A stretch of 42,134 nt of DNA from Verrucomicrobiota bacterium (GTDB taxonomy: Bacteria > Verrucomicrobiota > Verrucomicrobiia > Opitutales > Opitutaceae). Under the pieces are notes generated by a model. It was not told where the DNA came from. It ran no database searches and worked only from the letters and a program-made list of their open reading frames with translations. The DNA is taken from NCBI GenBank assembly GCA_016235555.1, contig JACRKC010000128.1, positions 1 through 42,134 on the forward strand, read 5' to 3'. A program made the translations under genes and the position numbers. Shown in pieces: positions 16,017 through 23,905 of this stretch. Numbering within the stretch: the first letter of the stretch is position 1; every line of letters begins with the position of its first letter.

Positions 16017-17264
16017 TCACTTTGCGACGTGAGGCAGAGCGGGTCCGTGATCTTGGGCGAAAGTGCGTATCGCGAGCAGAAGCGCGACGCCCGCGAGGGC
16101 CGTGGCCACGAAGAACGAGAGGCCGCTCAGCCACACCGGGTGGCCGGGTTGCACGGCCCAGCCGAAGGCCCACGTGGCGATGAGCGGACCGGGGATGCCG
16201 GCGAGACTCGCGAGGCCGGAGTAGATGCCTTGCACGGCGCCCTGCTCGTTGGGCGGGACGTGTTTGGTGATGTAGCTCTGGATCGCCGGGCCCGCGATGC
16301 CGCCCAGCGCGCCGAGCACGAGGATCGGATAGACCATCCAGCCGGCGGGCGCCAGGCCGTAGAGGAGTTGCACCGTGCCGGCCACGCCGAGCCCGAGCAC
16401 GATGGCGCGCGTGTCGCCGAGGGTCCCGATGAGCCGCTTCGCGAGGCCGGCTTGCACGAGGGCGGACAACACGCCGACGGCGGTCAGCGAGTAGCCGATG
16501 TGTTTGGGATCCCACCCGTAGCGGTGGCCCGTGTAGAGCGCCCAGATGGAGAACAGCATCATCTGCGCGACCATCAGGCTGAAATACGCCTCGGCCAGCC
16601 CGCGCACGGCGGGGAAACGTTTGAGCGCGAGCAGGGCGCCGAAGGCGTTGGCGCGCGACCAGGCGAAGGGTCGGCGGTTTTCCGGCGCGAGCGACTCCGG
16701 CAGCACGAAGCAACCGTAGAGCCAGTTGGCCGCGGCGCACACCGCCGCCACCCAGAACGGCAGCCGCAGATCGATCGTCGCGAGAAACCCGCCCGCCAGC
16801 GGCCCCAGCACAAACCCGACGCCGAACGCCGCCCCGATCATCCCGAACGCCTGCGCCCGCTGCGCCGGGGCGGTGACGTCGGCCACGTAGGCGTTGGCGG
16901 TGGCGATCACGCCGGCGGTCATGCCGCCGACGATGCGCGCGACGAAGAGCACGGCGAGGCTGGGCGCGAGCGCGAGCACCACGAAGTCGAGACTCGCGCC
17001 TGCGAGCGCGATGAGGATGACCGGGCGGCGACCATACCAATCGGACAACGCGCCGAGCACCGGCGCCGCGAAAAACTGCATGAGCGCATACACCGCCACG
17101 AGCACGCCGTAGTAGTGCGAGCCGCTGGACACATCGTGGCCGCGGAACTGTTTCACGAGTTCCGGCAGCACGGGGATGAGCAACCCGTAGCCGAGCATCG
17201 TCAGCACGACCGTGACGAAGATGAAGGCGACAGCGGGCCGCCGGCCGGGCGCGGGAGCGGACAT
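16017..17264 (-). CDS. MFS efflux transporter, TetA-like (DHA1 type)
   Basis: A 415-residue, 12-helix major facilitator from ATG 17264, chosen because the hydrophobic part starts ten residues later. Family motifs are GYGLLIPVLPEL in helix 1, the motif A loop GALSDWYGRRPVILIALAG (about residues 65-85) and VADVTAPAQRAQAFGMIGAAFGVGFVLGPLAGGF in helices 4-5. The second-half loop has GPAIQSYITKHVPPNEQGAVQG, typical of TetA and related proton-driven drug exporters. The substrate cannot be told from sequence. No TetR-type repressor is adjacent. Confidence 0.88.
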   Translation of the reverse strand: MSAPAPGRRPAVAFIFVTVVLTMLGYGLLIPVLPELVKQFRGHDVSSGSHYYGVLVAVYALMQFFAAPVLGALSDWYGRRPVILIALAGASLDFVVLALAPSLAVLFVARIVGGMTAGVIATANAYVADVTAPAQRAQAFGMIGAAFGVGFVLGPLAGGFLATIDLRLPFWVAAVCAAANWLYGCFVLPESLAPENRRPFAWSRANAFGALLALKRFPAVRGLAEAYFSLMVAQMMLFSIWALYTGHRYGWDPKHIGYSLTAVGVLSALVQAGLAKRLIGTLGDTRAIVLGLGVAGTVQLLYGLAPAGWMVYPILVLGALGGIAGPAIQSYITKHVPPNEQGAVQGIYSGLASLAGIPGPLIATWAFGWAVQPGHPVWLSGLSFFVATALAGVALLLAIRTFAQDHGPALPHVAK

Positions 17265-17930
17265 GGCGGAAACGGTGGCGCATCCGGCGCCACTGGCGAG
17301 CCCGGACGGGCACATGGTCAAGCCGGGGGACGAACGGTGAGGAGACTGGCACCGGGCCAATCGCCCGATCGAACCAGCCCAGCCGTTTCCGCCACGGATT
17401 TTCCCGGGCGGCTGCGCCACAACCGAGCAAAGACCCGCGGAGCAAGCTCCGGAGCATTGGACCAATCCCGCCATGCCACCGTCGATCATGCAACGTAGCG
17501 GCGAGCGCCAGCGAGCCGACGCGCTTCGACTCGCTGGCGCTCGTCGCTACCCATCCAAGGCGATGCAAGTTTCGCGATCTCTGACCCAAAGCGAATGAAC
17601 CCAGCCAGACATTGCACCGAAAGGCCGGGAAAGACCGGGAAGGACGGGAAGTGCGTCGTCAGAACAATCCGTTGCTTCCCGCTCTCCCCGATCTTCCTGT
17701 TCAGAAAACAAGCCTCTTGAGGACAGGACCCGGCACGGCTGACCTCCCAGCTACGGGACACGAGCCGGGGGGGGCTCCCTTCTGGGAATTTTTGACCGCG
17801 GATTGCACCGATGGTGTGAGTGATTCCTGGTAGCCTCTTCCGATATCCGCGCCATCCGCGTAATCCGCGGTCAAACCGCTGCTCCTTTCCCTTCGGTGGT
17901 GGCTGCCGCAGTGGGATGAAGGCGGACGCG
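17265..17930. repeat. Non-coding stretch with two palindromic repeats
   Basis: No convincing gene. Repeat one is a palindrome at 17495-17550 (arms GTAGCGGCGAGCGCCAGCGAG-like and CTCGCTGGCGCTCGTCGCTAC-like, loop about 14 bases). Repeat two spans 17791-17875 with arms TTTGACCGCGGATT and AATCCGCGGTCAAA. A T-containing stretch at 17640-17700 shows nothing definite. Confidence 0.6.
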
Positions 17931-18806
17931 CTACGGCGCCTCCTGCCAGACGCGCACGTAGTCGGTGGAGAACGTGGCGGGCAGATCCGCGGCGTCGGGG
18001 AGGCCGGCCCACGTTTGCATGACCTCGGCGTCCAGCATCACGTGCAGCGGACGGTGGAAGTGGTCGTTCGGGCGGGCGAAGACTTCCTTCCCGTCGACAA
18101 ACCACTTCAGCTCGGTCGCCGTCCACAGCAGCGCGTAGACGTGGAAGTCGGCCGAGAAATCAAGCGGCATGGGGATCTTCGCGGAGTAGTTGAGCAGGGT
18201 GGTCTTCTTGGCGTTGACCAGCGACTCCACGTAGGGGGTGTGGTGACGGTGCACGGTGGCAAAGAAGATCCGCGAGACGTCCGGGCGGCTGGACTTGCCG
18301 AACATCTCGACGATGTCGATCTCCTCGGAAAAATCGCCCTCGCGGTATTTGGCCGGCGCGTCGAGCGGATCGTAGAGCCAGAAAGCGTTGCAGACTTTCG
18401 CGCGCATGGCGCGGCAGCGGGCCTCGAAGTAGCCGTAGCGGATCCGCTGCTTGCTCTTCACCAGCGCGGTCGTGAAGAGGTCGTGGCCGCGCACGCGGTT
18501 CTCCACCGTGACGCTGGGGGGATCCTGCGCGCGGGCGGTCAACTGGAGCGTGCCGTCGGCGACCCGCACATTCGCGCGGTCGAAATACGCGGGTTTGCGT
18601 CCGTGCCAGGCGGGATTGAAATCCCACCACTTGGCGGCATCGAGCGCCGCGCGATCAAACTCGTCGCTGAATTCCGGGACGAACTTCCAACCCGCGCCGA
18701 GCGGACAGGCGGGCGATTTGGATTCGGCCGCGCCGAAAACCGGCACGGCGAGCCCGAGCAACACTGCGGCGACGAGGTGACGTCGGAGAAAATGCACGCG
18801 GAGCAT
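17931..18806 (-). CDS. Secreted glycoside hydrolase family 16 enzyme
   Basis: A 291-residue protein from ATG 18806 with a signal peptide (HLVAAVLLGLAVPVFGA). The GH16 catalytic motif is EEIDIVEMFG at 161-170: nucleophile E162, D164 and acid/base E167. The N-terminal part FSDEFDRAALDAAKWWDFNPAWHGRKPAYFDRANVRVADGTLQLTAR resembles the agarase/porphyranase/carrageenase branch of GH16 more than laminarinases. The substrate is therefore perhaps a galactan, but this is inference. The enzyme is short and has no carbohydrate-binding module. No partner sugar genes lie next to it. Confidence 0.9.
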   Translation of the reverse strand: MLRVHFLRRHLVAAVLLGLAVPVFGAAESKSPACPLGAGWKFVPEFSDEFDRAALDAAKWWDFNPAWHGRKPAYFDRANVRVADGTLQLTARAQDPPSVTVENRVRGHDLFTTALVKSKQRIRYGYFEARCRAMRAKVCNAFWLYDPLDAPAKYREGDFSEEIDIVEMFGKSSRPDVSRIFFATVHRHHTPYVESLVNAKKTTLLNYSAKIPMPLDFSADFHVYALLWTATELKWFVDGKEVFARPNDHFHRPLHVMLDAEVMQTWAGLPDAADLPATFSTDYVRVWQEAP

Positions 18807-18977
18807 GGAAGGGGGAAGGAGAGAGCCTCCGAGTATGCGGACCCGAGACGTGGCCGGCGACGCATTTTCTCCGGCGAAGAGCAGGGGTGGGGCACATCTT
18901 GACTCTGGACCGACACGCATGCGCCGACGGCCACGCGGGCAACGGTCAGGTCATGACCCCATTCGGCCCCCTAAAAA

Positions 18978-20402
18978 CTAGGTGACCGTATCGAGATTCT
19001 GAAGGTTGATGAGACTCTCGAACGAGTTCCGACCACGCCATCCAGACTGGGCAGTCTTTTCCTTTTGTTCAGCGAATTGCTTTCGCAGTTCATCGCCTGT
19101 CGGGACACCGAGGATTGTTGCAAGCTTCAAGAAGTGACGATGCTGCGTCGCGCGGACGAAGAACTGCGCAGTTGACCCATAGCCCCAATACCAATGGGTC
19201 TGAGGATACCACCAAAGTCCGCGAATCGCAGTCGCTAAGTAGGCAAGTGCATCGGCTTCCTTGATGGCTGCGAACGTAATGTCGGACCTGTCGGCGTTGC
19301 GTTTGATGAGTTCGATGGCCTGACTGTGGTATTTCACGTTTTCTGATGTGAGCGCAGAATTGATCTTTTCAGTGTGCGCGTAGAACGCGCCGATCGATTC
19401 GAATTTTTCGCCGCGGGTGCTGTGTGCGGGCATCATGTAGCTGCCCATGAGAACAGCGTTCAGTGTCTTGAATGCTCCTGTCTTCAAGAGCGCAGCGACG
19501 ACGTAGAAAAACGTCTCAAAAACGAACAATTGGTGTCCCTCATACCAAAAATCGCTCCAGGAGGAAACTTGCTCTGGCCGATCTCTCAGTTCGACTAAAT
19601 GTTCCAAGAATTCCAAAAGTGCACCCTCAAATTCTTCCGAGGAATCCGGGCCACTTTCGAGGAGAACCCAATCAACAATCAGGTTCCTGATTGGCGTTAG
19701 CTTTCGGAATCGGTCGATTATCCATTGGGAAATCTCCGTGTTCTGAATTTGAATTGTGGGTCGCGGACGCAGTTCATCCACATACGACACGCATGCTGCT
19801 AGGAAATCGGTTCGATATGCTCGCGTTCCTTTCTGACCACCGAGAAAGGCGTTCTTGAACACACCGAATTTGCCCGATGCTGCATTCGAGGGTGCTGTAG
19901 AATCGTTCGTGATGTATGCGGGCGGTTTTCCAGTTTGCGGCTTTTCGTAAAGAGGTTTTCCGAAAAGATGCCGCACGAGGCGCTCCCAGTTCTTGTTGGT
20001 TGATTCCTCGGTTGAGAAATCGAGCCAAATACGTGAAGCCGCGAATATGGGCAAATAGGGTTCACCTTTCTCGCTGAATTCACAGACGATTGGGACAAAC
20101 TTCGATTGCTCCACCTTGTCGTAGACCTCTTTCGAAATGATCTGAGATTCGGTGCCGACACCGGACTCCCGCGCGTTCGCCTTCTCTGAATACCGTTTGT
20201 CGCTGAACATGAGAACATGCGTGACGCTCGGGTCCGTAACCATGCGCTCCATGTAGGAATATCTGTCCTGCCCCTCCTTGAGGTCGAATTGATCGAGAAC
20301 GATATCCACTCCGTCGGACGAGAGTCGTTCCGCCCATTGGCGCACCTGATCTCTAAACGCCGGGGAAGACCAACTGTATGAAATGAATGCCTTTGGCGTC
20401 AT
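18978..20402 (-). CDS. SEFIR/TIR-type domain protein, possible immune effector
   Basis: A 474-residue protein from ATG 20402, just before KAFISYSWSS. Residues 4 to about 140 form a SEFIR (TIR-related) domain: FISYSWSSPAFRDQVRQWAERL, VDIVLDQFDLKEGQDRYSYMERM, HVLMFSDKRYSEKAN and a distal FVPIVCEF strand. Residues 150-474 are helical, contain aromatic-rich segments (WSDFWYEGHQLFVFETFFYVVAAL, GLWWYPQTHWYWGYG) and match nothing I recognise. SEFIR and TIR domains in bacteria often occur in defence proteins that hydrolyse NAD or assemble on activation. That role is inferred. The gene is visibly AT-richer than all neighbours and flanked by gene remnants, a sign of horizontal gain. Confidence 0.85.
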   Translation of the reverse strand: MTPKAFISYSWSSPAFRDQVRQWAERLSSDGVDIVLDQFDLKEGQDRYSYMERMVTDPSVTHVLMFSDKRYSEKANARESGVGTESQIISKEVYDKVEQSKFVPIVCEFSEKGEPYLPIFAASRIWLDFSTEESTNKNWERLVRHLFGKPLYEKPQTGKPPAYITNDSTAPSNAASGKFGVFKNAFLGGQKGTRAYRTDFLAACVSYVDELRPRPTIQIQNTEISQWIIDRFRKLTPIRNLIVDWVLLESGPDSSEEFEGALLEFLEHLVELRDRPEQVSSWSDFWYEGHQLFVFETFFYVVAALLKTGAFKTLNAVLMGSYMMPAHSTRGEKFESIGAFYAHTEKINSALTSENVKYHSQAIELIKRNADRSDITFAAIKEADALAYLATAIRGLWWYPQTHWYWGYGSTAQFFVRATQHRHFLKLATILGVPTGDELRKQFAEQKEKTAQSGWRGRNSFESLINLQNLDTVT

Positions 20403-20482
20403 GTTTTTCACACTCTTGCATGAGCGAGGGAGAGCCTGCAATTCAATCAACCTTGGTCGTTCGCCTGCCGAACCGATGCATT

Positions 20483-20602
20483 TCTATTTTGCCTCGAACG
20501 CGCCCAGATCGGGCGCCGCGCCTTTGAAGGGGAGCTCGACCGAGATGCCGGCGTCGAGCAGGCGGCTGCCGGGTTTGGGGTGCATGAAGGCAAGATCAAG
20601 CC
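20483..20602 (-). pseudogene. 3' remnant of a right-handed beta-helix pectate lyase, copy A
   Basis: About 38 codons read leftward into FMHPKPGSRLLDAGISVELPF, then KGAAPDLGAFEAK and stop. GSxLxDAG...APDLGAFE is the usual ending of verrucomicrobial pectate-lyase-like beta-helix proteins. No start or upstream body is present. Copy B at 21360-21554 is closely similar over about 112 bases. Confidence 0.75.
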
Positions 20603-20715
20603 AACGGAGTCATGGCTTGACTCTTGACAAGCTTGCATCGCGGAGCCGGACGTGAGCCGATCGAAAGGCTGCCTCGTCTCAAACGCTCTCAGCTTGGGCT
20701 CTGAGGGTGCGGGGC

Positions 20716-20732
20716 GAATTCACAGTGAATTC
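20716..20732. promoter_or_regulatory. Perfect 17-bp palindrome before the DUF2975 gene
   Basis: GAATTCAC-a-GTGAATTC, 60 bases before the DUF2975 start. It could be an operator for an unlinked regulator, or chance. The rest of 20603-20792 shows no gene. Confidence 0.4.
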
Positions 20733-20792
20733 ATCCCGGCTTCATGCTCGCTTCACGGGACCACGTCATCTTAACGACCGAGATCCAATTCC

Positions 20793-21245
20793 ATGAAACG
20801 CAATTCAGCCTTGTTTCTGCAGGTGGCGATCGTGCTCTTCGGCGTCGGCGCGCTGGCCTTCTTGCTCGGGGAGCCGCACGTCGAGGGCCGGAACGCCCAT
20901 GCGACCCTGTTCGAGATTTACTTCAAGGACCCCTTCCTGGCGTATGTGTATGTGGGCTCCATTCCGTTTTTCGTCGCACTCCATCGCGCGTTCGGAGTGT
21001 GCGGCAGCGTGCGGCAGAGCGGGGCATTCTCGCCGGAGACTTTGGCTGGACTGCAAGCCATCCGGCGTTGCGCGATCACCATCGTCGGCTTCGTGGTGGG
21101 CGCAGTCGTTATCATCCTTGCGTTCGGCGACAAGGAGGACCGGCCGCCGGGTATCGTCATGAGCTTCCTCGTGGCCATGGGTGCGAGCGCGGTCGCCATC
21201 GTCGCCGCGAAGCTCGCGCGGAAGATCAAGGCCGGGTTGGCGTGA
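20793..21245 (+). CDS. DUF2975 family membrane protein
   Basis: A 150-residue protein with four transmembrane segments (about 8-26, 47-65, 93-112 and 122-142). The N-terminal half FLLGEPHVEGRNAHATLFEIYFKDPFLAYVYVGSIPFFVAL matches DUF2975 proteins closely. The C terminus is shorter than usual and ends in KLARKIKAGLA. DUF2975 genes are often followed by a small HTH regulator of the YozG type; none is present here. Function is unknown. Confidence 0.85.
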   Translation: MKRNSALFLQVAIVLFGVGALAFLLGEPHVEGRNAHATLFEIYFKDPFLAYVYVGSIPFFVALHRAFGVCGSVRQSGAFSPETLAGLQAIRRCAITIVGFVVGAVVIILAFGDKEDRPPGIVMSFLVAMGASAVAIVAAKLARKIKAGLA

Positions 21246-21359
21246 TGGATTGACGGATTCCGGACTCGCATCGCGGTGGGCCCGATGGCCCGGTGAGTGC
21301 CCGGCTGGGGAGCAGAACCACGAAGCCGCCTTCTGCCGGTGAGTGGGGCAGCGGGAGTT

Positions 21360-21554
21360 CTACTTGGTTTCAAACGCGCCCAGGTCGGGCGCCGGGCCTT
21401 GGAAGGGGAGTTCGACCGAGATACCGGCGTCGAGCAGGCGGCTGCCGGGCTCGGGGCGCATGAACGGAAGCTCAGGCAGGCAGACGTCCGGCAGGCGCGG
21501 GCTGTCGACGCCTTTGGGGTCGACGCTCAGGAAGTCAGAGAAGCTATCTGACAT
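21360..21554 (-). pseudogene. 3' remnant of a right-handed beta-helix pectate lyase, copy B
   Basis: A 64-codon frame reading FLSVDPKGVDSPRLPDVC, then LPELPFMRPEPGSRLLDAG, then APDLGAFETK and stop. This is the C-terminal end of a pectate-lyase-like beta-helix protein, but the body of several hundred residues is missing. Its first codons overlap the end of the truncated Fic gene, marking a recombination junction. Copy A lies about 0.9 kb away on the same strand. Confidence 0.78.
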
Positions 21555-22390
21555 GGTCGGTGACTTGGTTCGCCGGGAAGAGCTGCGGGAAGTAGGTCTC
21601 GTGCACTTTGGCGGGCAGGCCGAGTCGCACCGGGGCTTTCGGCGTATCGGATACCAGCAGGCCCGCGTTGACGGCTACCGTCAGCGCGGTGCGGCCGGTG
21701 CGGTCGCTGGCGCCGACGATGCGCGCGGCGTCGCCCCGGGGGAATTCGCCGCGGAGCAGCGCTTCGCGCAGCAGGAGAAAAACGCGGTCGGCTTCGGGGG
21801 CCACCTCGGCATCCACGCCGTGGACGTAGTGCTCGATGCGCCGTTCGAGGCCGTCGAGGTCGAGCAATTGCTCCATGAACGCGATCTGATCGGCCATCAC
21901 GCGCAGCGTGAATTCGCAAAAATCCCAGAGCGCACGTTCGCTGAGGTGTCCGCGGCCATCGTCCGCGCTGAAACTGCTGCGCTCCTGGTCGGCGTTGGCC
22001 AGGCGCTCGTAGTATTCGGTCCGATTCCGCGCGAAGCCGCGCGACAGCGACCACAGCCCGCCGCCGTCGAGGCCAGGCTGCCGGATGGCGGTGTCCGAAA
22101 AAAGTCGCGCCACGCGGCCGTTGCCGTCGCGAAACGGGTGAATCCAAGCGAGGCGGTGGTGGCTCGCGCCGATGCCGACGATGCGCTGGATGCGCGAAAA
22201 ATCCGCCGACTCGTAGCGCCACTGAAAATGGCCGAGCAATCCCGGGACGAGTTCGTGCGGCGGGCCGACGTGGTCGCCGACCTCCACGTCACGAGCCCGA
22301 AGCTCGCCGGGAGTGAGCGGCGTTTTTTCACCTTTCGCGGTGGTGGCGAACCGCCCTGCTTCAACCCAGCGCTTGCTCGAGGTCGGCGAT
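21544..22390 (-). pseudogene. Fic (AMPylation) domain gene lacking its 5' end
   Basis: The catalytic Fic motif HPFRDGNGRVARL is intact, followed by helices and a C-terminal winged-helix-like part (GDAARIVGASDRTGRTALTVAVNAGLL). Family-like residues (RWVEAGRFATTAKGE...TPLTPGELRARDVEVG) begin right at the stop of the trans-sulfuration gene. A TGA in this frame occurs about 30 bases further upstream. The only start in the open frame is a GTG at 22287, inside the conserved region. The normal N-terminal 100 or so residues are absent. It may be dead or a shortened 247-residue product. It lies between remnants, so probable decay. Confidence 0.75.
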
Positions 22391-23503
22391 CAAATCGCCC
22401 GCGTCCTCGATGCCGGTGGAGAGCCGCAACAGATCGTCCGGCGTGCCGCTGCCCGGCGACTCCACGCTCGCGCGATGCTCGATCAAGCTCTCGACGCCGC
22501 CGAGGGACGTGGCGCGCTTCCAGAGTTGCACTTTGCGCGCGACGTTCAGCGCCGCGGGCGCACCGCCGTGCACGCGCAGCGAAAGCATGCCGCCGAAACC
22601 GCCGCGCATCTGCTTCGCCGCGATCGCGTGCCCGGGATGCGAAGGCAGTCCGGGGTAGAGGGCGGCGCGGATCGCGACATGGCTCGCGAATCGTTCGGCG
22701 ATGCGCTGCGCGTTACGGCTCTGCCGCTCCACGCGCACGAACAGCGTGCGCATCCCGCGTTGCAGCAGCCACGCCTCGAAGGGCCCGAGCACGCCGCCCA
22801 CCTGCCCGCGCACGAGTTTCAGGCGCTGCCAGTGGTCATCGGCGGCGCGGGTCGTGAGTGTGCCCGCGACGACGTCGGAGTGGCCGTTGAGATACTTGGT
22901 GGCCGAGTGCATCACGAGATCGGCGCCGAGCGCGAGCGGCTGGCTGTGCACCGGCGTGGCGAAAGTGGAATCAACCGCGAGTCGCGCGCCCGCGGCGTGC
23001 GCGATCTCGGCGAGCGCGGCGATGTCGGCGACGGCGAGATTCGGATTCGCGGGCGTTTCGATCCAGATGAGCTTCGTGACGCCGGGCTTGAGCGCGGCGG
23101 CGACGAGCGCCGGCTGCGTGGTGTCGACGGTTTCGACTTTGAGGCCCCAGCGCGCACCGAAACCGAACAGCCAGTTGCGCAGCGCCCAGTAAAACACCGG
23201 CGGCACGATCACGTGATCGCCGGACGCGAGCGCCTGGAAAACCGCGGTCGCCGCGGCCATGCCCGAGCTGAACACGAGCGAAGCCGCGCCGCCTTCGAGT
23301 TCGGTCAGCAGTGCCTCGCAGGCGTCGTAGTTCGGATTGTCGGCCCGGGAGTAGAGGCGCGCCTGATTGATCAGTTGATAGTCGGGATCGCGCTCGTAGG
23401 TGGTCGATGGCTGGATGGGCGGCACGATGGCGCCGTGCACGGGATCGGTGTGGCCGCAGCCGTGCGCGGCGAGCGTGGCGGGTTGGAAGTCGGCGGATTT
23501 CAT
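22361..23503 (-). CDS. Cystathionine gamma-synthase/lyase-type PLP enzyme
   Basis: A 380-residue enzyme of the Cys/Met metabolism PLP family. The cofactor lysine is K203 in HSATKYLNGHSDVVAG, with D178 in AVDSTFATP. Other motifs are YSRADNPNYDACEALLTELEGG, SSGMAAATAVFQ and, near the end, LGGVESLIEHRAS. It probably acts in trans-sulfuration; synthase, lyase or sulfhydrylase activity cannot be separated by eye. It appears intact: the C terminus GIEDAGDLIADLEQALG is the normal family ending. Confidence 0.9.
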   Translation of the reverse strand: MKSADFQPATLAAHGCGHTDPVHGAIVPPIQPSTTYERDPDYQLINQARLYSRADNPNYDACEALLTELEGGAASLVFSSGMAAATAVFQALASGDHVIVPPVFYWALRNWLFGFGARWGLKVETVDTTQPALVAAALKPGVTKLIWIETPANPNLAVADIAALAEIAHAAGARLAVDSTFATPVHSQPLALGADLVMHSATKYLNGHSDVVAGTLTTRAADDHWQRLKLVRGQVGGVLGPFEAWLLQRGMRTLFVRVERQSRNAQRIAERFASHVAIRAALYPGLPSHPGHAIAAKQMRGGFGGMLSLRVHGGAPAALNVARKVQLWKRATSLGGVESLIEHRASVESPGSGTPDDLLRLSTGIEDAGDLIADLEQALG

Positions 23504-23564
23504 GCGCGCTCGCCGCGAGTCCGGCGCAGCCAGTCGCGCGACTCAACCGCAAAACCGCACGGGG

Positions 23565-23736
23565 GAAGGGAGGGGGCGCATCTCAGTTTCCTGCAATGTG
23601 CCGCACCGCGGGGGGTGGGCCGGGCGCTCCGCGCCTGGCCAGCGCGCTGTGATTCCCGCTCGCTCCTGGCCGCCCGCGGAGCGGCCGGCCCACCTTTCGG
23701 CCTGCGGCAAGAAAGTGAGATGCGCCTGAAGGGAGG
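23565..23736. mobile_element. MITE-like palindromic element, 154 bp, with perfect 9-bp target duplication
   Basis: GAAGGGAGG flanks the element at 23565-23573 and 23728-23736. The element at 23574-23727 begins GGGCGCATCTCAGTTTC and ends with the near complement GAAAGTGAGATGCGCC. Inner arms GTGGGCCGGGCGCTCCGCG and GCGGAGCGGCCGGCCCAC form a different core from the other copies, so ends are conserved while the core varies. Confidence 0.88.
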
Positions 23737-23740
23737 GGGG

Positions 23741-23871
23741 CGCTAATCTACGCTCATCTCTCGGAAGTGGCAGGCGAACGACCGCCTGCATGCTTCGCCT
23801 GATCGGCGAAGCTCGGAGGGCGAATGGGCTTCGGGGGTTTTGTTCGCGGAGATCAGCGCAGATTAGCGTTC
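23741..23871. repeat. Palindromic repeat before the helicase gene
   Basis: Outer arms CGCTAATCTACGCTCATCTC (23741-23760) and its near complement GAGATCAGCGCAGATTAGCG (23851-23870), with an inner hairpin GCTTCGCC-tgat-CGGCGAAGC near 23795. It forms most of the leader of the helicase gene. Nothing else is seen in 23737-23905. Confidence 0.75.
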
Positions 23872-23905
23872 CCTCCTTTTGCGCACCTTTGCACGCTGGC
23901 GCGCG

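Noticed and set aside
15115-17589. Long minus-strand frame overlapping the MFS transporter
   Set aside because: An alternative frame of the same strand with Arg-rich sequence; the real transporter frame has MFS motifs and ends at 16017.
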